From assembly GCA_965153355.1 (NCBI GenBank), contig OZ231128.1, positions 48,422,001-48,486,000 on the forward strand: a DNA stretch of 64,000 bases, read 5' to 3'. Below, piece after piece: positions 33,051 to 44,968 of this stretch (positions are counted from its first letter, which is position 1; each line of letters opens with the position of its first letter). Below the pieces are notes generated by a model. That model worked only from the letters and a program-made list of their open reading frames with translations. It was not told the DNA's origin and searched no databases. The stretch is from Flaccisagitta enflata (Eukaryota > Chaetognatha > Sagittoidea > Aphragmophora). Made by a program: the position numbers and the translations under genes.

Positions 33051-33649
33051 ACAGTGGCAAAGAAAAAAACTAGACGCGATCTTTTGACTGTTGATTGCGT
33101 TGTACAAAAAAATGCTAGAACCTTTTAATTCATGACAGTTTCAAAGATCTTCGAAAAATCTTTCATTTGAGCTCCTTCCGATCACTATAGCTTCAAAACT
33201 TTAGAAGTTATGTTAATTCAAAGATAACTACTCGAAAAACTCAAATCTTGCTTCCACCTTTTTTATAGTGACCAACTTTGTATTGATACAGCTTGTAAAC
33301 AAAGCAAAATCATGAATTCTGCTTGATTCCATCTTGTAGAGAATTGAAAATACTGCATTTTCACCTTTGATTTCGTATCGTTTATTTCTTTTTTTCCTTT
33401 TACAGAATATGTAAGACTAAAAGTGTCATGTTTTCTGGCGCTGAAATCTGCTCTATTTGTAAATTAGGAATTGGAGTACTGAACTTCTCATGTCATTTCT
33501 AAACGAATTGAGCTAAAAATTTCTGCTTGGTCTAGATTTGTAGAGTTTTTGAAGCTCTTTTATATGCTCATGGATTTTAAGCAAAAAGTATAAGTGGTTT
33601 ACAAGTTATTGATAAATATTGAGCGTCTGGTATTTTTCTTTGCCACTGT
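33051..33649. mobile_element. TA-flanked inverted-repeat element, 599 bp
   Basis: ACAGTGGCAAAGAAAAA at the left is repeated inverted at the right (TTTTTCTTTGCCACTGT) with TA outside both ends (33049-33050, 33650-33651). No transposase frame. The CAGTG-type ends and TA target fit a non-autonomous Tc1/mariner element. Confidence 0.88.
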
Positions 33650-33839
33650 TATTGACTAAATACAGTAGGACCCCGCCTCATCGGTCCCATTGGGACTTAG
33701 GATTTTTCACCTTTATCTCAGGGTACCCTTTAAAAAGAGGTGAAATCACATTGAAAATTATCATTTGGGACCTCCAAATGTTGACCATTATTGATGGGGA
33801 TCCTTTAAAAGCGAGGCTGTTATTGCGGGGTTCCACTGC

Positions 33840-33923
33840 ATCTTCTTTTCTTCATTTTCTTTTTCCTGTTCTTCTTCCTCTTCTTCACCTTTTTTCTCTT
33901 CTTCACCTTATTTTTCTTCTTCT

Positions 33924-33970
<47 letters not shown>

Positions 33971-33980
33971 TTCTCCCTAT
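33840..33980. repeat. TTC-rich pyrimidine tract
   Basis: Imperfect CTTCTTCTT run with TTTTCTTCTTCACC interruptions leading into a family A arm. Confidence 0.9.
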
Positions 33981-33993
33981 TTTTTGTTTCTCT

Positions 33994-34300
33994 TTGGGCA
34001 GCGGCCCCGGAGGGGCCGATGACCTATGATTCCACATAGGGCAAATTTTCCGGTTTCCGTCCGTCCGTCCGTCCGTCCGTCTGTCCCCCCCTGAGCCTAG
34101 AAAATAGCCTCCTGGGCCTCAAAATAGGCCTTTCAGACCCCCAATAAGGCCTATCAGATCCCAGATCAGGCCTTCCAGACCCCAAATCAGGCCTTCCAGA
34201 CCCCAATTTAGGCCTCACAGGACCTCAATCAGGCCTGTAAGACCTCTAATCAGGCTTCCCAGACCTCAAATTAGGCCTCCTGAATCCTAACCAGGCACCA
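33994..34300 (-). mobile_element. Family A copy 17 (pyrimidine core, far arm absent)
   Basis: TTTGGGCAGCGGCCCCGGAG, a perfect CCTATG-ATTCCA-CATAGG hairpin, (GTCC)n, then about ten units of AGGCCTTCCAGACCCCAAAT type. It is truncated near 34300 beside the next MITE. Confidence 0.8.
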
Positions 34301-34313
34301 TCCATCCAAATTA

Positions 34314-34876
34314 CCGCCAGGCGGTTTTTAGTATTACTTCTGAATTTTCCGCTTGAATTTACTCAGGATGGACTTCCTGAACTAGGATCCAGCTTCAAAG
34401 AAATCTTTCTTGTGGCGCTTTTTGAAATAAATCCAAAATTGATAATTTTTCATTCTATATTGCACCCAGATTCTAGAGGGTTGTTAGAAAACCTTTTTAG
34501 ATAGCATATTTGAATTCCTGATGAAATTTCTTTCTTTGAGGTCGCACCATATTTTTCAAAGAGATCAAATTTTCATTTTCAGCCACCACTTTTGAACGGT
34601 GTGCTAGAAATAAAAATCTTATTTCTTTTCAAAAACATTAAAGTGACCTATCAAATGAAAGAAAATTTTATCAGTAATTCTGATATGATATCTAAAAAGA
34701 TTTTCTTGCAACCCTAAAAATTCTGACTGCAAATAAGAGAAAAAACAATCACTTCTGGATTTTTTTCAAAAAGCGCCACAAGAAAGATTTTTTTGAAGCT
34801 GGATTCTTGCTCAGGAGGTCCATATTAAGTGTAAACAAGCGGAAAATCCAGAGTAATACTGAAAACCACCTGGCGG
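34314..34876. mobile_element. Foldback MITE, 563 bp, arms over 200 bp
   Basis: CCGCCAGGCGGTTTTTAGTA and, inverted, CCGCCAGGTGGTTTTCAGTA are flanked by TA on both sides (34312-34313, 34877-34878). Sequence similarity between the arms continues past TCTTTCTTGTGGCGCTTTTT toward the centre, so nearly the whole element is a palindrome. No coding capacity. Confidence 0.9.
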
Positions 34877-35074
34877 TAGTTTGAATTGTTTCTGATGGTG
34901 TAACAGAACTTTTCCAACGATTCCTTTCAGGTGGGTCGTGAGAGGAAAGAATGTAATTGAGGGCCAGATTGACAGGTGCGGTAGTTGAAAATTCGCCGGA
35001 AAATGGAGTTGTCAGTCAGTCGGTCCGTAACATTTCTTAATTACAAGCGGTTTTTTGCACTACTGCTCATCGAA

Positions 35075-35850
35075 CTGAATGGAAGCCAGTAAAGAGGAAA
35101 AAAGGCAGAGAGGAGCTAAAGACACAAATATGGTATCAAACTGAATGGAAAAGCCAGTTACGAGGAGAAAAGGCAGAGAGGAGATTAAGACACAAATGTG
35201 GTATCAAACGGAATGGAAAAGCCAGTTAAGAGGAGAGAAAAAGGCAGAGAGGAGCTTAAGACACGAATGTGGTATGTTCGAACTGAATGGAAGCCAGTTA
35301 AGAGGAGAAAGACAGAGAGGAGCTTAAGACACAAATGTGGTATCGAACTGAATGGAAGCCAGTTAAGAGGAGAAAGACAGAGAGGAGCTTAAGACACGAA
35401 TGTGGTATCGAACTGAATGGAAGCCAGTTAAGAGGAGAAAGACAGAGAGGAGCTTAAGACACGAATGTGGTATCGAACTGAATGGAAGCCAGAGTAAGAG
35501 GAAAAAAAAGGCAGAGAGGAGCTTTAAACAAAAATGTGGTATCGAACTGAATGGAAGCCAGTTAAGAGGAGAAAAGGCAGAGAGGAGCTTAAGACACAAA
35601 TGTGGTATCGAACTGAATGAAAAAGCCAGTTAAGAGGAAAAAAGGCAGAGAGGAGCTTTAAACAAAAATGTGGTATCGAACTGAATGGAAGCCAGTTAAG
35701 AGGAGAAAAGGTAGAGAGGAGCTTAAGACACGAATGGAACAAATGGACGCTTGTAAGCTACTAAAAAGGATTTTGAGGAGAAAAGGCAGAGAGGAGCTTA
35801 AGACACGAATGTGGTAGCAAACTGAATGGAAGCCAGTTAAGAGGAGAATG
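35075..35850. repeat. About 65-bp tandem array, roughly 12 units
   Basis: The unit contains ATCGAACTGAATGGAAGCCA, GTTAAGAGGAGAAA, GGCAGAGAGGAGCTTAAGAC and ACAAATGTGG. Units vary by small indels; one near 35737-35790 is rearranged. The short repetitive frames on either strand are not genes. The array follows a family B core fragment (35018-35070). Confidence 0.95.
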
Positions 35851-36013
35851 TAGCTTTGCCGGAAAAAGGAGAAGGAGATAAGCGGGGAGAAGATGAGGAG
35901 ACGGGAAACCCCGAGAGCCTTCTTGAAAATGTCCGCATCTTTAACCTTGAGAATAGATAGGCACTTGGATAAGATTAATTCAGAAGGAGGATTTCAGAAA
36001 AGGCAAGTAGAGT

Positions 36014-36019
<6 letters not shown>

Positions 36020-36055
<36 letters not shown>
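36020..36055. repeat. (GA)n microsatellite
   Basis: Short perfect GA tract. Confidence 0.9.
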
Positions 36056-36058
<3 letters not shown>

Positions 36059-36170
36059 TCCAAAAATTATAGATATACTGACAGAAATACCGACCAAGAT
36101 AGGGACGGCTGAGTCAGCTTTCCCTGTGAGGTTAGAGATTCAGATGAAGTGAGCAACTGAGCTTGGAACT

Positions 36171-36533
36171 TTCTAGTCGCGTGCTACGTGACTCTACACC
36201 CCGCTTTGTCGGTCCGTTAGTCCGTCGGTCCGTCCGTCGGTCCGTCCGTCGGTCCGTCCGTCGGTCCGTCCGTCCGTCGGTCCGTCCGTCCGTCCGTCCG
36301 TCCGTCCGTCCGTCCGTCCCGTCCGTCACGTCCGTCCGTCCATCTGTCCGTCGGTCCGTCAATCCGTCCGTCCATCCGTCCGTCCATCCGTCATCCGTCA
36401 GTCCGTCCATCCATCCGTCCATCTATCCGTCAATCACTACTTTTGGCGTTCTGGGGTTTTTGAGTATACCGCTCCTGCTGAATGCTCCATTGCCCACCAC
36501 GCGACTGGGGTAGCCGTGTATCCGGCCTTGTTT
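36171..36533 (+). mobile_element. Family B copy with the longest tetranucleotide core
   Basis: Hairpin AGTCGCGTGCTACGTGACT, then about 230 bases of GTCCGTCG/GTCC repeats (36210-36430). GCTCCTGC, CACGCGACTGGGG and closing hairpin GCCGTGTATCCGGC with TTGTT follow. Complete, about 360 bp because of the core expansion. Confidence 0.92.
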
Positions 36534-36572
36534 TATGAAGAAGAGGTCATTGAACCTCGGATGCGAAACATA

Positions 36573-36917
36573 CCGTATTTGCTCTGTTTATCGCCCCCCC
36601 CCTCCAATTAACGCCCCCCCCTCTTTTGCCCATTAGATTCACAAAAATATCAAAAAATTTAAGTAGAAACATTAAGTGCTTAACAAAAATCATACTTATC
36701 AGGGTACTTTGAGGAGTATAATGTGATGATTGATACTAGAAATCAGTCATAATATATGAACCAATAAATATTTTCATCAAAAAGTGATGAAAATATGAAA
36801 GATTCAGTGATTGATTGAAAACTTTTATAGGCAAAGGGGGCGCTAATTGGATGGTAAAATGACAATGCCATATTCCTATTCTAAAAGCGCCCGGGTCGCT
36901 AATTAGAGCAAATACGG
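36573..36917. mobile_element. TA-flanked MITE, 345 bp
   Basis: CCGTATTTGCTCT at the left and AGAGCAAATACGG at the right, with TA outside each (36571-36572, 36918-36919). C-rich patches (CGCCCCCCCC) near the left face GGGGGCGCTAATTGG-like sequence near the right. No transposase. Confidence 0.9.
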
Positions 36918-37069
36918 TAGTTACCGGCGACAGCGAGTGCAGGGGTAGGGGATCTTTACGGGTCGGCGAACCAATGGACAGAGGCAGACCAGCTGATAGG
37001 GTTTTGCTAGATCAGTGATATTTCGTTGCGACATTTGCACCATCAAACTTCACTTTAACGGTCCAGCGC

Positions 37070-37215
37070 TTACATTTCGCCAATGATTTCTACTTATGTT
37101 GCTTTCTCTTTCTCAAACACCAACGGAAAAAACGGTGGAGTGAATGCCAATTTTCACTGATTCAGTGATTTGGATTTTCGGTTTTTCACCGTTTTTATTT
37201 CCCTTCCCCAATTGC
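37070..37215. repeat. Dispersed repeat, copy 1
   Basis: CTACTTATGTTGCTTTCTCT and CTCAAACA recur at 38253-38275 with one change. Related CACTGAxxAxxACGGTGG-type sequence lies next to each copy, in differing arrangement. Confidence 0.55.
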
Positions 37216-37527
37216 CCTTCACTAAGCTGAAATTGCTATCATATTTATGCGCATGTTAATCATTGAAATTTGCAGGAAAAAAATCGATATTATCTAAATC
37301 CCTTGTTCTACAGTTACCATGGTGACAAGGAAGCAGTGTCTGATACCAGTTTTACTCAGCTAGTTTTTGTTTTTTTTAGCTTGAGAAATAGCAACAAAAT
37401 CTTTAGTTCAAGATATTATGTTTTCCCTCACTATTTGTATTCATTGAGTGTGTCAATACTGTCAATTTTGTTAAGAAAAAAAGATGAAGTCCAATAATGA
37501 AAGACAGAAGAAGTACAAGAGAGTGAG

Positions 37528-37535
<8 letters not shown>

Positions 37536-37594
<59 letters not shown>
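37536..37594. repeat. (GA)n microsatellite
   Basis: Perfect GA tract of nearly 60 bases. Confidence 0.95.
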
Positions 37595-37596
<2 letters not shown>

Positions 37597-37855
37597 CAAA
37601 GGTATAAATCATCTTTTTGACCGTGGCATCAAGAATGCCATCTCACAGTAAATCTGTATAAGAACAGGATATATGGGATTTTCCCTTGTTTTGGTAGCAC
37701 CAGGAACACAGGTCATATAGCAAGCTCAAGAAATAGAAAAGCGCAAAAATCTGAACCTATCCACTTCAAAGAAGAGACTGAGATATTTACTTTTTCATGT
37801 GTAAACATTCAGACAAGAATCAATGATTGACAAGTTTTAACATGTACATTTTTGA

Positions 37856-38003
37856 AAAGTTGCAGACACGCAACTCTATATGAGGCTTTGTCCCTCCGTT
37901 GGTCTGTTGGTCCATCTGTCAGCATGAGTCGGGTTAGATACCCATGCCCACCCGTCCGCAACAATATTTGTGACCACGCATCACTTGTTGATCTTTATTC
38001 AGA
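37856..38003 (+). mobile_element. Family B copy (AGTTGC subfamily)
   Basis: Hairpin AGTTGC-AGACAC-GCAACT, GTTGGTCTGTTGG core, GCCCACCCGTCCGCAACA. The closing hairpin is GTGACCACGCATCAC (arms GTGA/TCAC) before TTGTT. Both hairpins and the internal CCGCAAC motif differ from the common type in a coordinated way. Confidence 0.85.
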
Positions 38004-38871
38004 TCTGTTGCTCAATTTGAAAAAAAAACTATTCAATTTTGCACTTCTTTTTTCATTACATTGGTAGTTACAAAGTTCTGATGATAAATTGTGCTCAGGG
38101 TACAGCATGATGCATCTGAACAACCCCATAAGCATATGCAGAATAAAAATCACTGAAAAAAACCGAAAAACGGTGGTGGCAAGGGAAAATCCCTGAAAAT
38201 CGGTGGTGATTGAAAACCCGAGTCAGTCGAGTCACTCTCAACTCTACTTATGTTACTTTCTCTTTCTCAAACAGATGAATATTATGAATTTATGAATGTA
38301 TTGATATATGAATATATTTTGAATATAATGAATGTACTGGGAATGTATGGAGGGACAGGGCCAACAAGGCAATGGTCGAGTGCTCTGTAGTTCATCATTA
38401 CATAATTATATGACTACATAACTAACACAACAACACATAACTAACACCATTACATAACTACGCAATGACAGGATTACAATATTACAAATATCATGAAATT
38501 TTATCGAAACCTCAATAAATAGTTGTGGACAGACTGAAAGTAAATGGACAGATGTAATCACAAACAGACTAACCGACAGAGCAATCTAAAGTGTCATGTG
38601 TACGCGACTGAAAATATGGCATGAAAGGTAGGTTTTATACGTATTTATTCAGACAAGAGCCAAAACGTCTTAATTGCACAATTTAAACGCACTGCCGCTG
38701 GGTTGTATTTTGGTATCACGGTTCTCCTGGGGTACTGGTGGGATCATATTGTCCGGACAATTCTCAATTCAATGCAGAGAACTTTTGTCTTAAGCCGGAA
38801 CAAATATAAAATAAAATGGCGTCGAATGCTAAAGTAGCAAGGGTTCAAAAAAGAAAGGAAGAGGTGAAGCG

Positions 38872-38875
<4 letters not shown>
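38004..38875. other. AT-rich stretch with repeat fragments only
   Basis: It holds the second copy of the 37070 repeat near 38140-38280, TATGAATnn-type short repeats at 38275-38340, TTACATAACTA repeats at 38398-38465, and a family B tail (GTGTACGCGACTGAAAA) at about 38590-38612. Confidence 0.5.
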
Positions 38876-38932
<57 letters not shown>

Positions 38933-39016
38933 GGTGTCAGAGGTTCGATGTTAAGAGGATCAGGTCATCAGGCAAAAACCAAACTGCATTTGTGCGATGT
39001 ATCGCCAAATCTCTCT

Positions 39017-39055
<39 letters not shown>

Positions 39056-39075
39056 AGCGAGAGAGCGAGCGAGAG
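38876..39075. repeat. Two (GA)n tracts
   Basis: GA at 38876-38929 and again at 39019-39075 with AGCGAG interruptions. Confidence 0.95.
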
Positions 39076-39955
39076 TAAAATAGCGCGCGAATACGCCCAC
39101 TTAGTAAAAAAAAACCCACCTGTACATGCAGTCATACGCTGCCCATTAGAGTGGGAACAAATTGGTCATTTAGAAATTTCTCTTTGATCTACAGCAATCA
39201 ATTCTATACAACTACAGCATTGATGACGGAGTGCCAATATCAAGTCCGTATCAATTTTCCAAGTAGACAGGGCTCTCATCATGCCAATGGAACATGAAAA
39301 GTGCTTGGAAATGAAATTTCAGTCAAACGCTCAAACTGAGCCCATCCTACTGCCCATTGAATCGCTCGAACCTGCAACACCTTTTGGCTTTCAGTCGCTT
39401 TCGGTCGCTTTCATTGTTGCTAAGCAGACTCATATAAAGCTGTGAGAAAAAAATGAGGCTTCTCTTTGAAAGCCGTTTATGGACATGACTAGGGTATGAC
39501 ATGTGAGCATTCTAGTCATTGAGGGCAGCTAGTCATGAGGGCAGCTAGTCATTCTTTTTTAGGCAGATACATTATGCAAAGATTACAAAATAATGATAGA
39601 GCAAGTAAGTTAAGATAAGGATATACAAAGTTCTAGTAAAAAAAAAACACTTTTTTCTTCCTCTAAAACATGTATATTTAAAGAAAAGTTATTTATGTTA
39701 TTCATGTTTTAGGCAGCAATTTGCCAAGAAATTTTTGCATTTAGGCGGCTAAAAATTTTTTCGAGCCCTGGACATAAAATACTATGACATAGATTAAAAG
39801 CAAATTATCGTAGTGGTTACGTTTCAGCAAAGCCTGACCGAATATCAAGATACTAAATAGGGATAGTTAAGTAGTGGCCAAACGAAGAAAAAAACAATAT
39901 TTAGTTACTTGAAATGACGTGGATCTCAACCATGACCTCCTTGAGGCCCCAGGCT
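39076..39955. other. No gene recognised
   Basis: Only a small CTAGTCATGAGGGCAG tandem duplication (39510-39550) stands out. Confidence 0.4.
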
Positions 39956-39958
39956 AAG

Positions 39959-40206
39959 GACGGGTTTCTAGTCACAGACAATCGCGTTTTTAACTGGCCA
40001 CTCCGTCGTTCGCTACGTTCGTTTGCTCGCATTGCTCACTTCATTCACTCACTCCGCAGTGCTACACTTGCTGCTCCATTCACGGGCTCGCTCACTCACT
40101 TAGCTCACTCCCTCATGGGACAGTTGGAATTCTTGAATATGTGTTCACGCTGTAAACGCGTTTCACAGGAACAAACGCGTTTTTCATCTTCACTAGAAAC
40201 ACACCC
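39959..40206 (+). mobile_element. Family D element, copy 3 (complete)
   Basis: 248 bp, flanked by TAAG on both sides (39955-39958, 40207-40210). Ends GACGGGTTTCTAGT and ACTAGAAACACACCC. The interior aligns with 2090-2338 throughout, including CTCCCTCATGGGA and ACGCGTTTCACAGGAACAAA. Confidence 0.9.
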
Positions 40207-40594
40207 TAAGTAATTCCAATGTTCGGCGGATTGACACTTTGACAAATCGACTCTGTGACGGAAGCCATCGGGAAGTTAATGGAATAAGACCAAAGATTCG
40301 AGACGGGGAAAAAAGAACAGAGGGAAAATAAAACGAAAACGATGAGATGAAGAAGACCACAAGATACAGTTGAGCTTCACTAGAGCGCATTCGCAGAGAC
40401 TGAGTAAAATTAGTGAAGCTGCCTTATTGCTAATGTAGAGATAACTACAAAATCTTTCATGGGACAGTAGGTTGGATGCCTTATAGGCGGGTATGCCTTA
40501 TTAGTAATCACCGCAAAAATCGACCCGGATCGGACAGACTGACCGAGATTCCTTCCTGTATCGTTGATCCAATATCCAGTGTGCAACATCGAGA

Positions 40595-40660
40595 CAGACC
40601 GCCGAGACAGACAGACAGACAGACAGACAGACATACAGACATACTGACAGACAGATCACC
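40595..40660. repeat. (GACA)n microsatellite
   Basis: AGACAGACAG tetranucleotide run with CATACAGACATAC interruption. Confidence 0.9.
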
Positions 40661-40794
40661 AAGACAGACCGCCGATACACAATGGGCATAATCAAGGCTG
40701 GGGGTTAGTCAGAAGGAGAAGAAAGGGTGAGGTCGAGGAGAGACAATGGAGAGAAAAAAGGAAGTGTGAATAGAAAATAAGGGAAGGAAGTCAC

Positions 40795-40802
40795 AGAGAG
40801 AA

Positions 40803-40856
<54 letters not shown>
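40795..40856. repeat. (GA)n microsatellite
   Basis: GA tract with AAAGAG interruptions. Confidence 0.93.
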
Positions 40857-40859
<3 letters not shown>

Positions 40860-42435
40860 TTCGATTTTTTCAGTCAGATTTGGGGTCATGCCATGGATAA
40901 ATTATTCATGTCTTAGGTAAAACAACCTGTTTCATACCAAATGGTCTTCATAAAATAGTTACAAATTTCAAGTCTCGTGTCTCAAATTCGAAATTTTCAG
41001 TTTCCAATTTTCATCTAACATTGTTTTCAATTGGAATAAAACTATACTAGAAGTTATATTTGGATTTACTATAATAAGCGAAAAAAAAAAAGATGAAAAA
41101 AAAGTAGAATATAGCCGTGCCAAAGTAACATGTACCTAACTTCTTTCCGCCTTTTATTTTCTGTTTGATCCACGCTGATTTAGAAGGTTTTATAACATTT
41201 AATTCCAGTTGGTGCTTCATTTTTGAAATATAGGAACTGTGAATTCAGACAGCATGGGTAGACATTGCCCAATTGCTCATGGCAGTGCAATTACTCTATC
41301 ATCCTCACCCCAAAACATCCTTTTTTCCCATAGCTGCATTTTGAAATTTGACTCCTGCACTAATTTGAGTGTAGCTTTTAAACGAATTAAGCTAGAGATG
41401 TGGAATTGCGCTCAAAAGAAAGCCCAGGGAAAAAAAACCTTCAATTTGGTCACCAATACATCATGTCCCAAGTGAACCAATGGCTCAAAAAACACCTATA
41501 GAAAATTTTTTTTTCTTTTTTAATAATTTAACTATGAAAAAAATAGTGAATTGTATCGGAAATCGATATTTAGCTATATCTAATAATTGATATATAGCTA
41601 TCTCTTCTCGTATCTATTGTAGACGAGAATCACCTACATCGTGCAATAGATCGTATCTAGTTGGTAAGACCTATATCGTCAGTGATTACTTATTAGTGGG
41701 TGCCCTCTAGCGGTGCTCCACTGTAGCTAAGAGACATTAGATACGTTCACACAAAAGCAGTCTATTATTTCTACACTGCCTGTTGCTTGATCTAAGACAA
41801 TGCATATTGACGACGCTGTATGTTGACAACGTACTCGAATGCGGTTCAACAACATGACCAAGTGACGCGTGAGAATGAGCGTGAGAATGAGCACAATGAT
41901 CGATAAAAATTCGGCATTCACTACACGTGCGGGTTGACAGACGGACAAAAGGAAAAAGACCAAAGAGAGAGAAAACGGATTTTGTTCCGGACATACCAAC
42001 GCACCGACCAAAGGACCGTATCAGGCGGCTCCTAGCCTTAGAGGTGCGTGCCCGCGAGGAAAGAACGGCGCTTTTTCAAGGAGCCGTTAATGATGACGTG
42101 AGAAAAAAAAACGGAAAAGACTAAGGGGGGGGGGGGGGCAGGAAGACGAGGAAAAGGAAAAACTGTTGTTTTAGTGGCATGGTCAGTTTGGTCACTCACC
42201 TGCACACGTTTTCGATCACTCTCTGCCCTTCTTTTGGTCTCACCCATTCCAAGAGGCTAGCATCACTCCTAAGTATCTATCTTTCTCTATCAAAAGACTT
42301 CTTTCAGTCATCAAAATCATTCAAATCATTCAAATCATTCGCACTTTTTCTTTTTGTATACTAGACAGATAAAATTTCTGATTTTGTAGTTCTGATTAGT
42401 TTCAAAATGATTTGGGTATAAGAATTTGGCTACCC
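40857..42435. other. No gene recognised in about 1.6 kb
   Basis: AT-rich sequence. A TATCTATATC-rich patch with short palindromes lies at 41560-41650, and a G run at 42125-42138. Open frames of 60-95 codons overlap on both strands without recognisable domains. Confidence 0.4.
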
Positions 42436-42436
42436 T

Positions 42437-42515
42437 GGTTTTTAGGTGCGCCATAGCACCTGTATAAGAGGCTCTGTCCCTCTGTCTGTCTGTCGGTCGG
42501 TCGGTCACACTCGAG
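42437..42515 (+). mobile_element. Family B end fragment (AGGTGC subfamily)
   Basis: TTTTT, hairpin AGGTGC-GCCATA-GCACCT, TATAAGAGGCTCTGTCC and a GTCTGTCGGTCGG core. The other end is not found. Confidence 0.7.
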
Positions 42516-42599
42516 TAAAAAATAGCAAAAAATGTTTGAAATAACTTGAAAATTGATCGCGTTCAACAATTCAAGATGATCGTCATTGTATTCATCATC

Positions 42600-42870
42600 A
42601 TATTCAGTTTTAGATTGGTCTGATAGAGCTAGAGATAGGTCTGATACAGCTAGAGATAGGTCTGATAGAGCTAGAGATAGGTCTGATAGAGCTACGGATA
42701 GGTTCAGGGATAGGTCTGGTAGAGCCAGTGATAGGTCTCATCGAGCTAGGGATAGGACTCAAAGAGCTAGGGATAGGTCTCATAGAGCTAGGAGATAGGT
42801 CTATACAGCTAGAGATAGGTCAGAGCGCATAGTCTGATACAGCTGTAGGTCTGATGAGCTAGAGATCAAC
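42600..42870. repeat. 21-bp tandem array
   Basis: About twelve units of GATAGGTCTGATAGAGCTAGA type, with later units drifting. The 21-bp length gives an open frame of repeating RARDRSD heptads, which I regard as incidental. Confidence 0.92.
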
Positions 42871-42928
42871 CTTGTTTACATTATTTGAAGCGTACGCCAC
42901 ATCACAAAGTTGTTATGTGATGACATAT

Positions 42929-42930
<2 letters not shown>

Positions 42931-43001
<71 letters not shown>
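42931..43001. repeat. (CT)n microsatellite
   Basis: Perfect CT tract of 70 bases. Confidence 0.97.
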
Positions 43002-43002
<1 letters not shown>

Positions 43003-43249
43003 ATCTTTCCTTTCCTCCTTTTTGCTCACACGCCAAGGTCAGAAACAATGGGATTGAAGGTCATTGAGCCGGGTCAGAGTACGAAATGACGTTTTCTTGC
43101 GTTTTCTGTCCAAATCGTTCGTGTAACGTCGTGGGATCGACAACTACCGTGGCAGTTCAGCTCAGTTACGACGCTTTTACTTTACTATCTAAAAAATAGA
43201 AATGTTCCCACCTTTGAATTCAATCAATTTATTGACTCACTTGCAATTA

Positions 43250-43839
43250 CACGGTCATTCATCTCAAATGGCAAAAAGTATTAAGCTTTCATGCTAAAAT
43301 GTATTATCTGAAAGATCTGGAACTTTTTTTACCTTAAAGTCCATTGTTTGACGTTTTTAATGTAAAAATTTCATTGGTAAGGGTTAAATAGTTTAGCCAT
43401 GGCATCGATTTGAAATAAGACAAGTTTTTACAGAAAAGTTTTTTATTAAAAAAATCATTCATTAAGCAGAAATTATTTTCAAACAGTCTAAGCTGCAGAT
43501 GCCAGATTTGTCTTGGATGACCAAAAAAAATGTATCATCTTCCAATTTATTCTTTAGTTCAAGGCAAATTTGACGCTCATGCTTAATTGGCAAGGAAATA
43601 ATTGCAATTTAAGCAAGAATGGTTATTGTAAATTTTTGTTAAATTGAGCTCAAGCTGTGAATTCTTATTCTACTTCAAATTGATGTTGTGGCCAAACTAC
43701 TTGACCTAGACCAATGAAATTTTGACACAAAAAACGTCAAACAATATTCTTAAAAGTAAAAAAAAGTTCCACACCTGTCAGATGATATATCTGAGGATAA
43801 AAGCTTGATACTTTTTGCCATTTGAGATGAATGACCCTG
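43250..43839. mobile_element. TA-flanked foldback MITE, 590 bp
   Basis: CACGGTCATTCATCTCAAAT at the left pairs with the inverted right end (CAGGGTCATTCATCTCAAAT). TA lies outside both (43248-43249, 43840-43841). Arm similarity runs over 200 bp inward, through GTTTGACGTTTTT and ATTTCATTGGT. No transposase. Confidence 0.92.
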
Positions 43840-43841
43840 TA

Positions 43842-44966
43842 CAAGTCAATCACAAATCTATCAATTATTGGTGTGAGCTCCTTCTAGCTAAATTATGGCC
43901 GACATTAGTCAGGTAAGCGATTTGTAAAGCTTCTAGAGGCACTTTGAAGTAATGACTTACCAAGCCTCCAAACAGATTTAAGCGGAAAACACACACACAT
44001 AAAAAGAAATTTTTGAAAGGCATACTTTTAGTCGACCTAGTGTGCTGAAATTTGAACTGAAAAGTTTTCGAACCTTTGTCCTACTTCAGTTTTGTTTTTA
44101 TCTCCTTTAAAAGTAAAGACATAAGGGATAACAGGTTGAAAAAGAGGTACACTCTAGGTAGTAGATAATGTCTTAGATTCGTAGTAGTTTCCATCGGACC
44201 AAAGGATAAACTAACGGACAGAGCAATCCGCATAAGTATTCTATCTGCATGAAATAGGAACAAAACCCATAACAATGAAAACGAACAAACAGCCAGAAAC
44301 ACTACGGAATTCCCAAATTGAGTTAAAAAAAAAGTGGATGTGACATTCAGCAATCAACGTCAGTTGCACATGAACTGACATCTTTTTTTTCTTACAATTT
44401 ACTTTTTTGTTTCTTGTTGGAAATCTTGTCTCAGTTAAGACAAATGGTAAAGAATATATGTCATCCGTGACAGTATCTGGGATTTGCATCAGTGATGGAT
44501 CATCTACTTACCCAGTCTTAAGAAAACGGATTTGGCTTTCGAAATACTAGTCGCATATGTGATGGGTGTGCAGGGGCCGTGTGATGCATGATGCAAAAAT
44601 CTTTAAAAATACCTGATTCAAAAAAATTGTATGAACGAAGGTATAACATGCGGTCCCAGTTGGTTGTACCTCGATTCTTGCCTGAGGGTATGGTTTTCTA
44701 ATCAATATTGCTAGTGTCAGTACTTCCATCAGTACATAAGTAATCTTTGATTGTAACTTTTGTATTTTGTATTTTGTATTTTGTATTTTGTGTATACCAA
44801 AGGGGTTTTTGCATTAGGTTTAATATCCAGATATTTCTATACTAATGAGGTATGAAGTCAAGCTGATAGTTTTGTCAGGTAAGTTTTTTGTTTGTCAGTA
44901 GTAAAGGGTGGTTGTGAGCAATCCGGAGTAAACAAAATTGAAAGCTTGCAAGGCTTTCATCCTTTG
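43842..44966. other. No gene recognised
   Basis: It includes a family B core remnant near 44195-44240 and a (GTATTTT)n run at 44758-44790. A second partial copy of the 30688 inverted-repeat unit is at 44798-44840. A 90-codon minus frame at 44081-44353 has hydrophobic segments but overlaps the B remnant. Confidence 0.4.
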
Positions 44967-44968
44967 TA

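Noticed and set aside
35075-35850. CRISPR-like array
   Set aside because: Units are contiguous, with no unique spacers; the same holds for the 42600 and 60380 arrays.
44081-44353. 90-codon hydrophobic minus-strand frame as a membrane protein
   Set aside because: Overlaps a family B core remnant and has no conserved pattern or splice context.
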